Part shown: positions 9,649 through 18,427 of the stretch, piece after piece
Layout: each line of letters opens with the position of its first letter
How positions within the stretch are numbered: position 1 is the stretch's first letter
Assembly (NCBI RefSeq): GCF_018614205.1
Contig: NZ_JAGGOS010000057.1
Coordinates: 49,813-113,812, forward strand
Direction: 5' to 3'
Origin: Streptomyces sp. ISL-36
GTDB lineage: Bacteria > Actinomycetota > Actinomycetes > Streptomycetales > Streptomycetaceae
DNA length: 64,000 nt
Notes under the pieces: generated by a model
The model's input: only the letters and a program-made list of their open reading frames with translations
The model's database searches: none
Told to the model about the DNA's origin: nothing
Made by a program: the position numbers and the translations under genes

Positions 9649-10671
9649 CTAGTACTGCTCGGTCTCGACGAAGCCCGCGTCCGCGTCGTCGTCGGCGCCG
9701 AAGGCGTCGGCGGCGGCGGTCGGGTCGAATCCGGGCGGGCTGTCCTTGAGGGCCAGGCCCATGCCGGCCAGCTTCGCCTTGACCTCGTCGATCGACTTCG
9801 CACCGAAGTTGCGGATGTCGAGCAGGTCGGCCTCGGAGCGCGCCACGAGCTCACCCACGGAGTGGATGCCCTCACGCTTGAGGCAGTTGTACGAACGAAC
9901 GGTGAGCTCGAGCTCCTCGATCGGCAGCGCCAGGTCGGCGGCGAGGGCGGCGTCCGTCGGGGACGGGCCCATGTCGATGCCCTCGGCGTCGATGTTGAGC
10001 TCGCGCGCCAGACCGAACAGCTCGACCAGGGTCTTGCCGGCGGACGCCATGGCGTCACGCGGGCGCATGGCCTGCTTGGTCTCGACGTCGACGATCAGCT
10101 TGTCGAAGTCGGTGCGCTGCTCGACACGGGTCGCCTCGACCTTGTACGTGACCTTGAGCACCGGCGAGTAGATGGAGTCGACCGGGATACGGCCGATCTC
10201 CTGGCCCACCTGCTTGTTCTGCACGGCGGAGACGTAGCCGCGACCGCGCTCGACGGTCAGCTCCATCTCCAGCTTGCCCTTGCCGTTGAGCGTGGCGAGG
10301 ACAAGGTCGGGGTTGTGCACCTCGACACCGGCCGGCGGGGCGATGTCGGCGGCGGTGACCAGACCCGGGCCCTGCTTGCGCAGGTACATCACGACCGGCT
10401 CGTCGTGCTCCGAGGAGACGACCAGCTGCTTGATGTTCAGGATGAGGTCGGTGACGTCCTCCTTGACGCCCGGCACGGTGGTGAACTCGTGCAGGACACC
10501 GTCGATGCGGATGGACGTGACCGCCGCACCCGGGATCGAGGAGAGGAGCGTACGGCGGAGGCTGTTGCCGAGCGTGTAGCCGAAGCCCGGCTCCAGCGGC
10601 TCGATGACGAACCGCGAACGGAATTCGTCGACGACCTCTTCGGTCAGCGAAGGACGCTGAGCGATCAGCAT
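9649..10671 (-). CDS. rpoA: RNA polymerase alpha subunit
   Basis: 340 residues. The N-terminal assembly domain includes [16 protein letters not shown] and is followed by a linker. The C-terminal domain has [17 protein letters not shown] and [20 protein letters not shown], which contact UP elements, activators and sigma. It forms the dimer on which beta and beta-prime assemble. The tail is acidic. Start ATG 10671. It lies between rpsK and rplQ, the usual alpha-operon order. Confidence 0.98.
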   Translation of the reverse strand: MLIAQRPSLTEEVVDEFRSRFVIEPLEPGFGYTLGNSLRRTLLSSIPGAAVTSIRIDGVLHEFTTVPGVKEDVTDLILNIKQLVVSSEHDEPVVMYLRKQGPGLVTAADIAPPAGVEVHNPDLVLATLNGKGKLEMELTVERGRGYVSAVQNKQVGQEIGRIPVDSIYSPVLKVTYKVEATRVEQRTDFDKLIVDVETKQAMRPRDAMASAGKTLVELFGLARELNIDAEGIDMGPSPTDAALAADLALPIEELELTVRSYNCLKREGIHSVGELVARSEADLLDIRNFGAKSIDEVKAKLAGMGLALKDSPPGFDPTAAADAFGADDDADAGFVETEQY

Positions 10672-10743
10672 GGTGTGTGTTCCTTCAGTCGTGGACGCCC
10701 ACTATTTGACGCCCGACAGGTACTGCTCGTACTGCAAGGGTAC

Positions 10744-10777
10744 GGGCGGCACGGCCCCCGAAGGGGTCGTACCGCCC
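10744..10777 (-). terminator. Imperfect hairpin between rpsK and rpoA
   Basis: Arms 10744-10758 and 10763-10777 pair with a few mismatches around a 4-base CGAA-type loop. It may be a weak terminator or an RNA-processing site between rpsK and rpoA. Confidence 0.4.
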
Positions 10778-10805
10778 GGACACTCAGACCGTCACCGGTC
10801 GTGCG

Positions 10806-11210
10806 TCAGACGCGACGACGCTTCGGCGGACGGCAGCCGTTGTGCGGCGTGGGGGTGACGTCCTGGATCGAACCGACCTCGAGGCCCGTGGCCTGGAGGG
10901 AACGGATCGCGGTCTCGCGGCCGGAGCCCGGACCCTTGACGAAGACGTCGACCTTGCGCATGCCGTGCTCCTGCGCGCGGCGAGCGGCCGACTCGGCGGC
11001 CATCTGCGCGGCGAACGGGGTCGACTTGCGCGAGCCCTTGAAGCCGACGTGGCCGGCGGAGGCCCAGGAGATCACGTTGCCCGAGGGGTCCGTGATCGAG
11101 ACGATCGTGTTGTTGAACGTGCTCTTGATGTGCGCGTGGCCGTGAGCGACGTTCTTCTTTTCCTTGCGGCGCACCTTCTTGGCAGCGCCCTGACGACCCT
11201 TGGGGGGCAT
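10806..11210 (-). CDS. rpsK: 30S ribosomal protein S11
   Basis: 134-residue S11 of the platform of the small subunit, near the mRNA exit. Motifs include [40 protein letters not shown] and the C-terminal [20 protein letters not shown]. It has a normal family length. It follows rpsM in the rpsM-rpsK-rpoA-rplQ gene order. Confidence 0.98.
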   Translation of the reverse strand: MPPKGRQGAAKKVRRKEKKNVAHGHAHIKSTFNNTIVSITDPSGNVISWASAGHVGFKGSRKSTPFAAQMAAESAARRAQEHGMRKVDVFVKGPGSGRETAIRSLQATGLEVGSIQDVTPTPHNGCRPPKRRRV

Positions 11211-11276
11211 CTATATCTCCTACGGGAGGTGGTCGGTCCTACAGCGAAGACCGTGTGGTCAAGCGTCCGCTGAGGA

Positions 11277-11657
11277 CTACTTCTTGCCCGGCTTCTTCTT
11301 ACCGGCGATGGCGCGACGCGGGCCCTTGCGGGTACGAGCGTTGGTGCTGGTGCGCTGACCGTGGACCGGCAGGCCACGACGGTGGCGGATGCCCTGGTAG
11401 CAGCCGATCTCGATCTTGCGGCGGATGTCGCCCTGGATCTCGCGGCGGAGGTCACCCTCGGTCTGGAGGTTGGCATCCACGTACTCGCGGATCTTGACCA
11501 GGTCCTCTTCGGCCAGGTCACGAACGCGGGTGTTCGGGTTCACGCCGGTGGAGGTGAGGATCTCCTTGGACCGGGTGCGCCCGATACCGAAGACGTAGGT
11601 GAGTGCGATCTCCACACGCTTTTCGCGCGGGATGTCGACACCGGAAACGCGTGCCAT
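11277..11657 (-). CDS. rpsM: 30S ribosomal protein S13
   Basis: 126 residues starting [14 protein letters not shown], with the helix-two-turn-helix region [14 protein letters not shown] and the basic tail ([14 protein letters not shown]) that reaches tRNA in the head of the 30S. ATG 11657 is chosen because it matches the conserved S13 start; a 23-residue longer frame upstream is not conserved sequence. Confidence 0.98.
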   Translation of the reverse strand: MARVSGVDIPREKRVEIALTYVFGIGRTRSKEILTSTGVNPNTRVRDLAEEDLVKIREYVDANLQTEGDLRREIQGDIRRKIEIGCYQGIRHRRGLPVHGQRTSTNARTRKGPRRAIAGKKKPGKK

Positions 11658-11861
11658 GCAATGGCTCCTGTGTGTTCGGGGGTCTTCCGCAAAGCCGCTC
11701 CCGACCGCCGACCCCTCTGATTTCAAAGAAGTGGTACGTCCGGGTCCCCGGCCCCCGCCGGAGGTGTCGTCAGCCGTTCAGAACGGCCCGACGGACTCTG
11801 CGTATGTACGTGTGTTGCGTCGCGCGAAGAACTGCGAGAATTGCAGGTCGGTCGGCGTGCG

Positions 11862-11975
11862 TCAGCCCTGGCGCTGCTTGTGGCGCAGGTTGTCGCAGAT
11901 GACCATGACCCGACCGTGACGGCGGATCACCTTGCACTTGTCGCAGATCTTCTTGACGCTCGGCTTGACCTTCAT
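11862..11975 (-). CDS. rpmJ: 50S ribosomal protein L36
   Basis: A short gene of 37 codons plus stop. The product begins [20 protein letters not shown] and ends KQRQG, the classic zinc-binding L36 with three Cys and one His in place. It sits between infA and rpsM on the same strand, its conserved position. The ~200 bases to rpsM contain no other gene. Confidence 0.97.
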   Translation of the reverse strand: MKVKPSVKKICDKCKVIRRHGRVMVICDNLRHKQRQG

Positions 11976-12037
11976 GTGTCTGAGGTTCTCCGGGTCAGTG
12001 CCACCACCCGCGCGGGAGCGCGGAGTGCGGGCAAGAT

Positions 12038-12259
12038 CTACTTGTAGCGGTAGACGATCCGGCCACGCGTCAGGTCGTACGGAGAGAGCTCCACGACGAC
12101 CCGGTCGTCCGGAAGGATTCGGATGTAGTGCATCCGCATCTTGCCGGAGATGTGCGCGAGGACCTTGTGACCGTTCTGGAGCTCCACCTTGAACATGGCG
12201 TTCGGGAGGGACTCGATCACGGTGCCCTCGATTTCGATGGCACCTTGCTTCTTGGCCAC
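12038..12259 (-). CDS. infA: Translation initiation factor IF-1
   Basis: 73-residue OB-fold protein that binds the ribosomal A site during initiation. The start is a GTG (12259) giving [20 protein letters not shown] after fMet. The frame ends in [13 protein letters not shown], diagnostic of IF-1. The purine-rich sequence just upstream of the GTG serves as the ribosome-binding site. It precedes rpmJ. Confidence 0.97.
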   Translation of the reverse strand: MAKKQGAIEIEGTVIESLPNAMFKVELQNGHKVLAHISGKMRMHYIRILPDDRVVVELSPYDLTRGRIVYRYK

Positions 12260-12437
12260 GCTTCGCCTTTCGAATCGGCTACCTTGATCGACTCTCGATC
12301 CGCGTGAGGACACACGGGTACACGAGAGCCGACGCATCAGTCTACGTCAGGCCCCTGGAAAAGACGAATCCGGGAAGAATGCCCACTCCGGATGATCCTT
12401 ACGCAAGGAGCCGCGCCGCAGTACAGGCCCCACTAGG

Positions 12438-12563
12438 CCAAGGGATCCGGCGCCGCCGTCACGCCCAGGTCCCGCTACGCCAAGGGATCCGGCGCCGCCG
12501 TCACGCCCAGGTCCCGCTACGCCAAGGGATCCGGCGCCGCGGTGACGCCCAGTTCCGCCAGCT
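12438..12563 (-). repeat. Three in-frame 42-bp tandem copies of the map 3' end
   Basis: Units begin at 12438, 12480 and 12522, each 42 bases. Read on the minus strand each encodes LGVTAAPDPLA followed by TAG. The first unit read is the real end of map; the other two lie just downstream in the same frame, each with its own TAG. The last two unit boundaries read RD before LGVT. Confidence 0.9.
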
Positions 12564-13353
12564 TCGCCTTGCCGCCGTCCGGGGAGGTCAGGACCAGCGG
12601 GCCGGCCACCGTGAGGGCCACCGAGTGCTCCCAGTGGGAGGACCAGGTGCCGTCCGTCGTGATGACCGTCCAGTCGTCCTTGAGGACCTCCGTGTGCGGC
12701 GTGCCGAGGGAGACCATCGGCTCGATCGCCAGGCAGAAGCCGGGGACCAGCTTCGGGCCCTTGCCGCGCTTGCGGGAGACGTAGTTCAGCAGGTGCGGGT
12801 CCATGTGCATCTCGGTGCCGATGCCGTGGCCGCCGTAGTCCTCGACGATGCCGTACTTGCCGCCGCCCGGCTTCGGCTGCCGACGGATGTACGTCTCGAT
12901 CGCGCGCGAGATGTCGACCAGCCGGTTGCCGTTCTTCATCGCGGCGATGCCGGCCCACATCGACTCCTCGGTCACCCGGGAGAGCTCGATCAGCTCAGGA
13001 GCGTGCCCCGTGCCCACGAACGCCGTGTACGCCGCGTCCCCGTGCCAGCCGTCGACGATCGCGCCGCAGTCGATCGAGATGATGTCCCCGTCCTTGAGGA
13101 CCGTCTTCTCGTCCGGGATGCCGTGGACGACGACCTCGTTCACCGAGGTGCAGATCGTCGCGGGGAAACCGCCGTACCCGAGGAAGTTCGACTTCGCGCC
13201 GTGGTCCGCGATCACCTTCCGCGCGACCTCGTCCAGGTCCTTCGTCGTGGCGCCCGGCACGGCCGCCTCGCGGGTCGCCGCGTGGATGGCCGCGACGACC
13301 AGCCCCGCCTCGCGCATCTTCGCGATCTGCTCGGGGGTCTTGATCTGCACCAT
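12517..13353 (-). CDS. map: Type I methionine aminopeptidase
   Basis: Removes the initiator Met from nascent proteins. 278 residues starting MVQIKTPEQIAKMREAG. The metal ligands fall in the usual motifs: DGDIISIDCGAIVDGWHGD, GHGIG, and EPMVSLG near the C-terminus with a later Glu in WSSHWEHSVAL. It lies after adk (separated by a strong hairpin) and before infA. The last 13 codons including the stop are duplicated twice downstream. Readthrough of the TAG stops would add 14 residues per unit. Confidence 0.96.
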   Translation of the reverse strand: MVQIKTPEQIAKMREAGLVVAAIHAATREAAVPGATTKDLDEVARKVIADHGAKSNFLGYGGFPATICTSVNEVVVHGIPDEKTVLKDGDIISIDCGAIVDGWHGDAAYTAFVGTGHAPELIELSRVTEESMWAGIAAMKNGNRLVDISRAIETYIRRQPKPGGGKYGIVEDYGGHGIGTEMHMDPHLLNYVSRKRGKGPKLVPGFCLAIEPMVSLGTPHTEVLKDDWTVITTDGTWSSHWEHSVALTVAGPLVLTSPDGGKAKLAELGVTAAPDPLA

Positions 13354-13395
13354 CGCCGCGGGGGCCTTTCCTTCGGATACGGGGAACAGAACAAC

Positions 13396-13436
13396 GATAC
13401 GGCCGCGGCGCCCCCGAGGGGCACCGCGGCCGTATC
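13396..13436 (-). terminator. Terminator between adk and map
   Basis: Perfect 13-bp GC stem (13396-13408 with 13424-13436). On the minus strand it is followed by a T-rich tail (CGTTGTTCTGTT). It would end the secY-adk transcript, so map and infA likely have a separate promoter. Confidence 0.75.
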
Positions 13437-13455
13437 CGTACAAGCAGGGTGAGCG

Positions 13456-14106
13456 TCAGCTCTTCTTCAGCGCCGCCATCGCGCGTCCGGTGACCTCGTC
13501 CACCTTGCCGAGCGCCGAGATCGTCACGACCAGGTTCTGCGCCCGGTAGTAGTCGATGATCGGCTCGGTCTGCGTGTGGTAGACCTCCAGGCGCCGGCGG
13601 ACGGTCTCCTCGGAGTCGTCGTCGCGCTGGTAGAGCTCGCCGCCGCACACGTCACACACGCCCTCGGCCTTCGGCGGGGTGTACGTGACGTGGAAGACGT
13701 GCGCGCTGTCGTTGCGGCAGATGCGGCGACCCGCGATCCGCTTGACGACCTCGTCCTCGGGGACCTCCAGGTCCAGGACCGCGTCCAGCTGCATGTCCTC
13801 GGCCTTGAGGACCACGTCCAGCGCCTCGGCCTGGGCCACGTTGCGCGGGAAGCCGTCGAGCAGGAAGCCGTTCGCGGCGTCGGCCTGCTCCATACGGTCC
13901 TTGGCCATCCCGATGGTGACCTCGTCGGGCACCAGGTCACCGGCGTCCATGAACGCCTTGGCCTTGAGGCCCAGCTCCGTGCCCTGACTGATGTTGGCGC
14001 GGAACAGGTCGCCCGTGGAGATGTGCGGGATGTCCAGGTTCTTGGCAAGGAACGCGGCCTGCGTACCCTTGCCGGCCCCGGGCGGTCCGACGAGGACGAT
14101 TCGCAT
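13456..14106 (-). CDS. adk: Adenylate kinase
   Basis: Interconverts AMP, ATP and ADP. 216 residues starting MRIVLVGPPGAGKGTQAAFL (P-loop), with STGDLFRA, FLLDGFPRN and a lid domain. The lid carries CRNDSAHVFH and CDVCGG, a zinc-lid variant in which the first CxxC pair is reduced to one Cys, as commonly seen in actinobacteria. The ATG overlaps the secY stop codon by one base (TGATG), so secY and adk are translationally coupled. Confidence 0.97.
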   Translation of the reverse strand: MRIVLVGPPGAGKGTQAAFLAKNLDIPHISTGDLFRANISQGTELGLKAKAFMDAGDLVPDEVTIGMAKDRMEQADAANGFLLDGFPRNVAQAEALDVVLKAEDMQLDAVLDLEVPEDEVVKRIAGRRICRNDSAHVFHVTYTPPKAEGVCDVCGGELYQRDDDSEETVRRRLEVYHTQTEPIIDYYRAQNLVVTISALGKVDEVTGRAMAALKKS

Positions 14107-15425
14107 CAGCGGAGGAACCCTTCGTAATTGCGCTGCTGGAGCTGGCTCTCGATCTGCTTCACGGTCTCCAGCCCCACACCCACGATGATGAGGATGCTCG
14201 TCCCACCGAAGGGGAAGTTGGCATTGGCGCCGCCGAAGCCTGCCAACGCCATCGTCGGCACAAGAGCGATCAGACCCAGATACAGCGAGCCCGGCCAAGT
14301 GATCCGGTTGAGCACGTAGCTCAGATACTCGGCAGTAGGTCGACCAGCCCGGATACCCGGGATGAAGCCACCATACTTCTTCATGTTGTCCGCGACTTCC
14401 TCGGGGTTGAACGAGATCGCCACATAGAAGAAGGCGAAGAACACGATCAGGAGGAAGTACGTAGCGATGTAGTAGGGGTGGTCACCCTTGACGAAGTGGG
14501 CTTCGATCCAGGTCTTCCACCCTGCGGTGGAGTTCGAGAACTGGGCGATCAACGCCGGGATGTAGAGCAGCGACGAGGCGAAGATGACAGGAATCACACC
14601 TGCCTGGTTCACCTTGAGCGGGATATAAGTGGACGTTCCGCCGTAGGACCTGCGGCCGATCATCCGCTTCGCGTACTGCACCGGGATGCGGCGCTGGGCC
14701 TGCTCGACGAAGACGACGAGGCCGACCATCGCGAATCCGACCAGGATCACGGTGCCGAACTCGATCCAGCCGTCGGCCAGGTCGCCCTCGACCTTGATCT
14801 TCCACAGGGCGCCCGGGAAGCCGGCGGCGATCGAGATGAACATCAGGATCGACATGCCGTTGCCGATGCCGCGGTCGGTGACGAGCTCACCGAGCCACAT
14901 GACGACGGCGGTGCCCGCGGTCATGGTGACGACCATGGTCGCGGTCGCGAAGATCGACTGGTCGGGAACGACCTGGTTCGCCACCGTGCAGCCGCTGAAG
15001 AGCGCACCGGTGCGAGCTGTCGCCACGAGGCCGGTGCCCTGGAGGACGGCGAGCGCGATCGTCAGGTACCGCGTGTACTGCGTGATCTTGGCGGTGCCGG
15101 ACTGTCCCTCCTTCTTGAGGGCCTCCAGGCGCGGAATCACGACGGTCAGCAGCTGCAGGATGATGCTCGCCGTGATGTACGGCATGATGCCGAGCGCGAA
15201 GATGGTGATCTGCAGCAGCGCTCCGCCGCTGAACATGTTCACCAGGCCGAAAAGCGAATTACTGCCCTGGCTCGCCTGGTCCACACACTGCTGGACGGCC
15301 TTGTAACTGACACCGGGTACGGGGATGTGGGCCCCGAGCCGGTACAGCACGATGATGCCCAGTGTGAAGAGCAGCTTCTTGCGCAGGTCGGGCGTCTTGA
15401 ACGCCCGGGCGAACGCGGTGAGCAC
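14106..15425 (-). CDS. secY: Preprotein translocase subunit SecY
   Basis: The channel-forming subunit of the Sec translocon. 439 residues with about ten membrane segments. Motifs are LRKKLLFTLGIIVLYRLGAHIPVPG at the N-terminus, GIGNGMSILMFISIAAG in the cytosolic loop region, and PGIRAGRPTAEYLSYVLNRI near the C-terminus. The start is GTG 15425 with a GGAGG ribosome-binding site; longer frames upstream lack conservation. Normally it directly follows rplO; here a 2.2-kb plus-strand islet and a terminator lie in between, so it must have its own promoter upstream of 15425. Confidence 0.97.
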   Translation of the reverse strand: MLTAFARAFKTPDLRKKLLFTLGIIVLYRLGAHIPVPGVSYKAVQQCVDQASQGSNSLFGLVNMFSGGALLQITIFALGIMPYITASIILQLLTVVIPRLEALKKEGQSGTAKITQYTRYLTIALAVLQGTGLVATARTGALFSGCTVANQVVPDQSIFATATMVVTMTAGTAVVMWLGELVTDRGIGNGMSILMFISIAAGFPGALWKIKVEGDLADGWIEFGTVILVGFAMVGLVVFVEQAQRRIPVQYAKRMIGRRSYGGTSTYIPLKVNQAGVIPVIFASSLLYIPALIAQFSNSTAGWKTWIEAHFVKGDHPYYIATYFLLIVFFAFFYVAISFNPEEVADNMKKYGGFIPGIRAGRPTAEYLSYVLNRITWPGSLYLGLIALVPTMALAGFGGANANFPFGGTSILIIVGVGLETVKQIESQLQQRNYEGFLR

Positions 15426-15770
15426 GGTGCCTCCTGCGACCCCCGCGTTACGCGCGTGAGGGTGACGGTTTGTATGTGAGCAGTTACAGAACACGGCAGC
15501 CGCACGCCAGAAGCGCAGACTGCCGGGGAAGCTAACAGCGGCTACCATACCCGCCCCCACAGCCAGCGGGAAACGTCTCCGAGGCACGTCAACGCCGCGT
15601 GGGCCGCGGGCTGCCCTCCGGGCCCCGGACATCCGACTTTCGTCGGGTGCCCCTGCCGACCAAGAGACGTGGTGACACGGCATCCCGCCCTCAGAAGACT
15701 GTTCGAGCGGTTCCGGACCGACCGGCCGGAACCGCGCATCGATCGGTCGACACTCTGGGGGAAACCACTC
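15426..15770. promoter_or_regulatory. Divergent intergenic region between secY and the islet
   Basis: 345 bases without a convincing gene. By position it must contain the promoter for secY-adk on the minus strand and the promoter for the secreted-protein gene on the plus strand. I cannot assign a clear -35/-10 pair with confidence. Confidence 0.45.
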
Positions 15771-16220
15771 GTGAAGAAGTCACTCGCCGTCGCGGGCGCC
15801 ACCTGCGCCGCTCTCCTGCTCGGCACGACCACCGCCACGGCCCAGGCCGCCACCGCGGCGGCGCCCGCACCGCCGGCCGCCGCACCGATGGCCGCCGCCG
15901 CGGCCTGCAATCTCGCGGTGTACACGCCGTGGAAGGAGAACATCTCGTCCTCGGGCGTCAACGACCACGCCCGCTCCAAGTACTGGACCGTGAACAACTG
16001 CAGCGGCTGGTACTTCACCGCGACGCTGCAGTACCACCGCTGGGACGGCTGGAACCGCGTGGCCGGTACGGACTGGGTCGGCAACCGCTCCACCAGCTAC
16101 CTCCAGTGGCGGTGCCAGGGCAAGGGCACCTTCACCTACCGCACGAAGGGCTCCGCCCGGGGCGGCAGCCCGGCCCGCGTCGGCTGGTCCACCAGCGGGG
16201 AACGTCGCTTCAGCTGCTGA
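15771..16220 (+). CDS. Small secreted protein with four conserved-looking Cys, function unknown
   Basis: 149 residues beginning at GTG 15771, with a GGGGGA ribosome-binding site eight bases upstream. A Sec signal peptide is evident (KK, then a hydrophobic AVAGATCAALLLG, cleavage probably near AQA-A). The mature part is Trp- and Tyr-rich, with four Cys in the contexts ACNL, NNCSGW, RCQGKG and a terminal FSC, suggesting two disulfides in a compact beta-rich domain. No family is recognised. It is the first gene of a plus-strand islet inside the spc ribosomal operon. The next gene starts two bases after its stop. Confidence 0.75.
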   Translation: MKKSLAVAGATCAALLLGTTTATAQAATAAAPAPPAAAPMAAAAACNLAVYTPWKENISSSGVNDHARSKYWTVNNCSGWYFTATLQYHRWDGWNRVAGTDWVGNRSTSYLQWRCQGKGTFTYRTKGSARGGSPARVGWSTSGERRFSC

Positions 16221-16222
16221 CC

Positions 16223-16877
16223 GTGAAGCGCATCCGGACGGCCCTCGCGGGCTGCGCCGCGGTGACGGCCACGGTCGTCGCCGTCACCCTCGGCCTCCCC
16301 GACGAGAGGCGCGGCACGGAGGACGACGGCGTCGCCGGGTCGTCCGTCGCCCGTATCGAGTTCACCGAGGCGGTACCCCTGGACAGCGACCCGTCCGCGA
16401 CGACCGACCGGAAGGTGGTGATGTTCGCCGAGCACCGGGGGGACGCGGTGAGCGCGCTCCATTTCGTCATCACGATCGATGGAAGAGTGGCGGAGGAACG
16501 CCGCTGGCGTGCCGACCGTCCCGAGTCCATCACCGCACGGAGCTGGGAATCCTGCTCGACCGCGGACGAGCCCACTCCCGCACCGAGGTCCGGACAGCCT
16601 GGAGGTGATCCTGCGGGGATACTTCGGGCCTCCCGACGTTCCGCGCGACGCGAGGAAGGTCGCCGGCGGCCGGAGCCGCTGGGAGACCCCGACGGGCATG
16701 ATGCTCATGACGTACACCGACCTCGGGGGTCCGTATCCGGACCGCGTCGTCGAGATCAGGGGACCGGACGGCTCCATCGGGTCCACGATCAGCGACACGC
16801 GGATCAGTGACCACTCCGCCCTCCCCGAGTGGCGCGAGGGCTGGCAGCGATGCCGGCCCGCGGCCGGGGCGGTCTGA
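16223..16877 (+). pseudogene. Exported protein gene with a frameshift near 16,580-16,600
   Basis: From GTG 16223 the frame encodes a signal-anchor-like N-terminus (KRIRTALAGCAAVTATVV) and a domain that continues plausibly (ARIEFTEAVPL, ALHFVITIDGRVAEERRW) to about 16,580. There it drifts into a low-complexity shadow frame. The continuation of the protein is found one frame over (SLEVILRGYFGPPDV, RVVEIRGPDGSIGSTIS, ending at 16877). A one-base indel in the genome or a sequencing error explains this. No ribosome-binding site precedes the start, so it is probably coupled to the upstream gene. Family unknown. Confidence 0.6.
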
Positions 16878-16894
16878 ACCGGCCGAGCCACGGA

Positions 16895-16937
16895 AAAAGG
16901 TGCGGCCGATCCCGTTTCGGGATTCGGCCGCACCTTT
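16895..16937. terminator. Bidirectional hairpin terminator in the islet
   Basis: A 14-base stem built on AAAGGTGCGGCCGA and its complement encloses an inner TCCCG-CGGGA hairpin, with A-rich and T-rich flanks. It lies downstream of the frameshifted gene and upstream of the LuxR-type gene. Confidence 0.75.
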
Positions 16938-17078
16938 CTGGTACGACCGAAACGGAATATCAGGTACTGCTCAAAATAGCTGTGCCGCTATCGGCGGCCT
17001 CCATAGAATCGTGACGACCGATGGGGCGGGAGCGGGGGAACGAGCGACCGCCTCAGCAGCGATCGCGAAGTGGGGGAA

Positions 17079-17708
17079 ATGAGCACCCAGCAACATGCCC
17101 ATGTCCTTGTCGCCGACGACAGCCCGACCCGCACCCTCGGAATCATCCAGATCGTCAGAGAACTCTCGTACGTGACGACGATCAGCACCAGCACCTTCAG
17201 CGGCCTGGCCGACGCTGTCGGCCGCACCGCACCGGACCTCGTGCTGCTCAGCACGGCCGACTCGCCCGACGAAGACCTGACCACCTTCGTTCGGCCGCAG
17301 GCAGAGGGGCGCACCGTCCGCTTCATCACCTTCGGACATCCGGCCCGGACCCGTATCACTCCGTCCAGCGTTTCGGCCGGACTCCATGGATTCCTGCCCA
17401 GCAGCGCGACACCAGAGGATTTCGACCGCGCTCTCTCCGCCACCCTCGCGGGATTCACGTATTTCCCCAGCGAAATGGTGGAGGAATTGGCTCGGTACCG
17501 CATGCGGTTCCCTCAGTTGACTCCCCGGGAACAGCAGGTGCTCGATCTTCTCTCCGGCGGGCTGAGCAATCACCGCATCGCGAAATCCCTGGGAATCAAG
17601 GAGGCCACGGTGAAGATGTACGTGACCCACGTGCTGGCCAAGCTCAAGGTGGAAAGCCGGCTCCAGGCCTGCCTCAAGGCCCGGGGACTCGCCTCGGCCG
17701 CCGCCTGA
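17079..17708 (+). CDS. LuxR/NarL-type regulator with a degenerate receiver domain
   Basis: 209 residues. Residues ~7-120 resemble a response-regulator receiver: HVLVADDSPTR supplies the acidic pair (Asp13, Asp14). The strand that should end in the phosphoacceptor reads APDLVLLSTADS, with Ser58 where Asp is expected, so classical phosphorylation is unlikely. The C-terminal LuxR helix-turn-helix is complete: LTPREQQVLDLLSGGLSNHR then IAKSLGIKEATVKMYVTHVL. ATG 17079 lies just after GGGGGAA; GTG 17070 is an alternative. It is an orphan (no histidine kinase nearby), between rplO and secY, bounded by terminators on both sides. Confidence 0.85.
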   Translation: MSTQQHAHVLVADDSPTRTLGIIQIVRELSYVTTISTSTFSGLADAVGRTAPDLVLLSTADSPDEDLTTFVRPQAEGRTVRFITFGHPARTRITPSSVSAGLHGFLPSSATPEDFDRALSATLAGFTYFPSEMVEELARYRMRFPQLTPREQQVLDLLSGGLSNHRIAKSLGIKEATVKMYVTHVLAKLKVESRLQACLKARGLASAAA

Positions 17709-17729
17709 CCGCCGCACCGCACACAAAAA

Positions 17730-17767
17730 AGCCTGGCCGGCTCCCCCGAGGGGGAGCCGGCCAGGCT
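17730..17767 (-). terminator. Strong intrinsic terminator after rplO
   Basis: Perfect 18-bp stem (17730-17747 with 17750-17767), 2-base loop, followed on the minus strand by TTTTTTG. It ends transcription coming from the S10/spc genes just past rplO, uncoupling them from secY. Confidence 0.92.
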
Positions 17768-17787
17768 CAGTGCTGTCGAACCGGGGC

Positions 17788-18243
17788 TCAGACGAGCTCG
17801 GTGACGCTGCCGCCGGCGGCGGCGATCTTCTCCTTGGCGGAGCCGGAGACGGCGTCGACCGTCACCTGCAGCGCCACGGAGACCTCACCGGTGCCGAGCA
17901 CCTTGACGAGGCTGTTCTTACGCACCGCGCCCTTGGCGACCAGGTCGGCCACCGTGACCTCTCCACCCTCGGGGTAGAGAGCGCCGAGCTTGTCCAGGTT
18001 CACGACCTGGTACTCGGTGCGGAACGGGTTCTTGAAGCCCTTGAGCTTCGGCAGACGCATGTGGAGGGGCATCTGCCCACCCTCGAAGCGCTGCGGAACC
18101 TGGTAACGGGCCTTCGTACCCTTGGTACCACGACCAGCGGTCTTACCCTTGGACGCCTCACCACGACCCACACGGGTCTTGGCGGTCTTGGCGCCCGGGG
18201 CAGGCCGGAGGTTGTGGGCCTTCAGCGGGCTGTTCTCCGCCAT
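17788..18243 (-). CDS. rplO: 50S ribosomal protein L15
   Basis: 151 residues starting [20 protein letters not shown], with [19 protein letters not shown] and [19 protein letters not shown], the L15 signatures. ATG 18243 lies one base beyond the rpmD stop codon region. It is the last gene of the S10-spc transcript here because a strong terminator follows within 20 bases. Confidence 0.98.
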   Translation of the reverse strand: MAENSPLKAHNLRPAPGAKTAKTRVGRGEASKGKTAGRGTKGTKARYQVPQRFEGGQMPLHMRLPKLKGFKNPFRTEYQVVNLDKLGALYPEGGEVTVADLVAKGAVRKNSLVKVLGTGEVSVALQVTVDAVSGSAKEKIAAAGGSVTELV

Positions 18244-18244
18244 G

Positions 18245-18427
18245 TCAGTCAACCTCCTCAACCGTCACGAGGTGGCGGACGGTGTGCACCATTCCGCGGA
18301 ACTCGGGGCGGTCCTCCTTGACAACCACGTCGCCCAGGCGCTTGAGCCCGAGCGAACGCAGGGTGTCGCGGTGGTTCTGCTTGCTACCGATGTACGACTT
18401 CGTCTGCGTGACCTTGAGGCGAGCCAT
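18245..18427 (-). CDS. rpmD: 50S ribosomal protein L30
   Basis: 60 residues, [20 protein letters not shown] onward, ending VTVEEVD, matching short bacterial L30. The ATG at 18427 overlaps the rpsE stop codon by one base (TAATG). It sits between rpsE and rplO as in all spc operons. Confidence 0.97.
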   Translation of the reverse strand: MARLKVTQTKSYIGSKQNHRDTLRSLGLKRLGDVVVKEDRPEFRGMVHTVRHLVTVEEVD

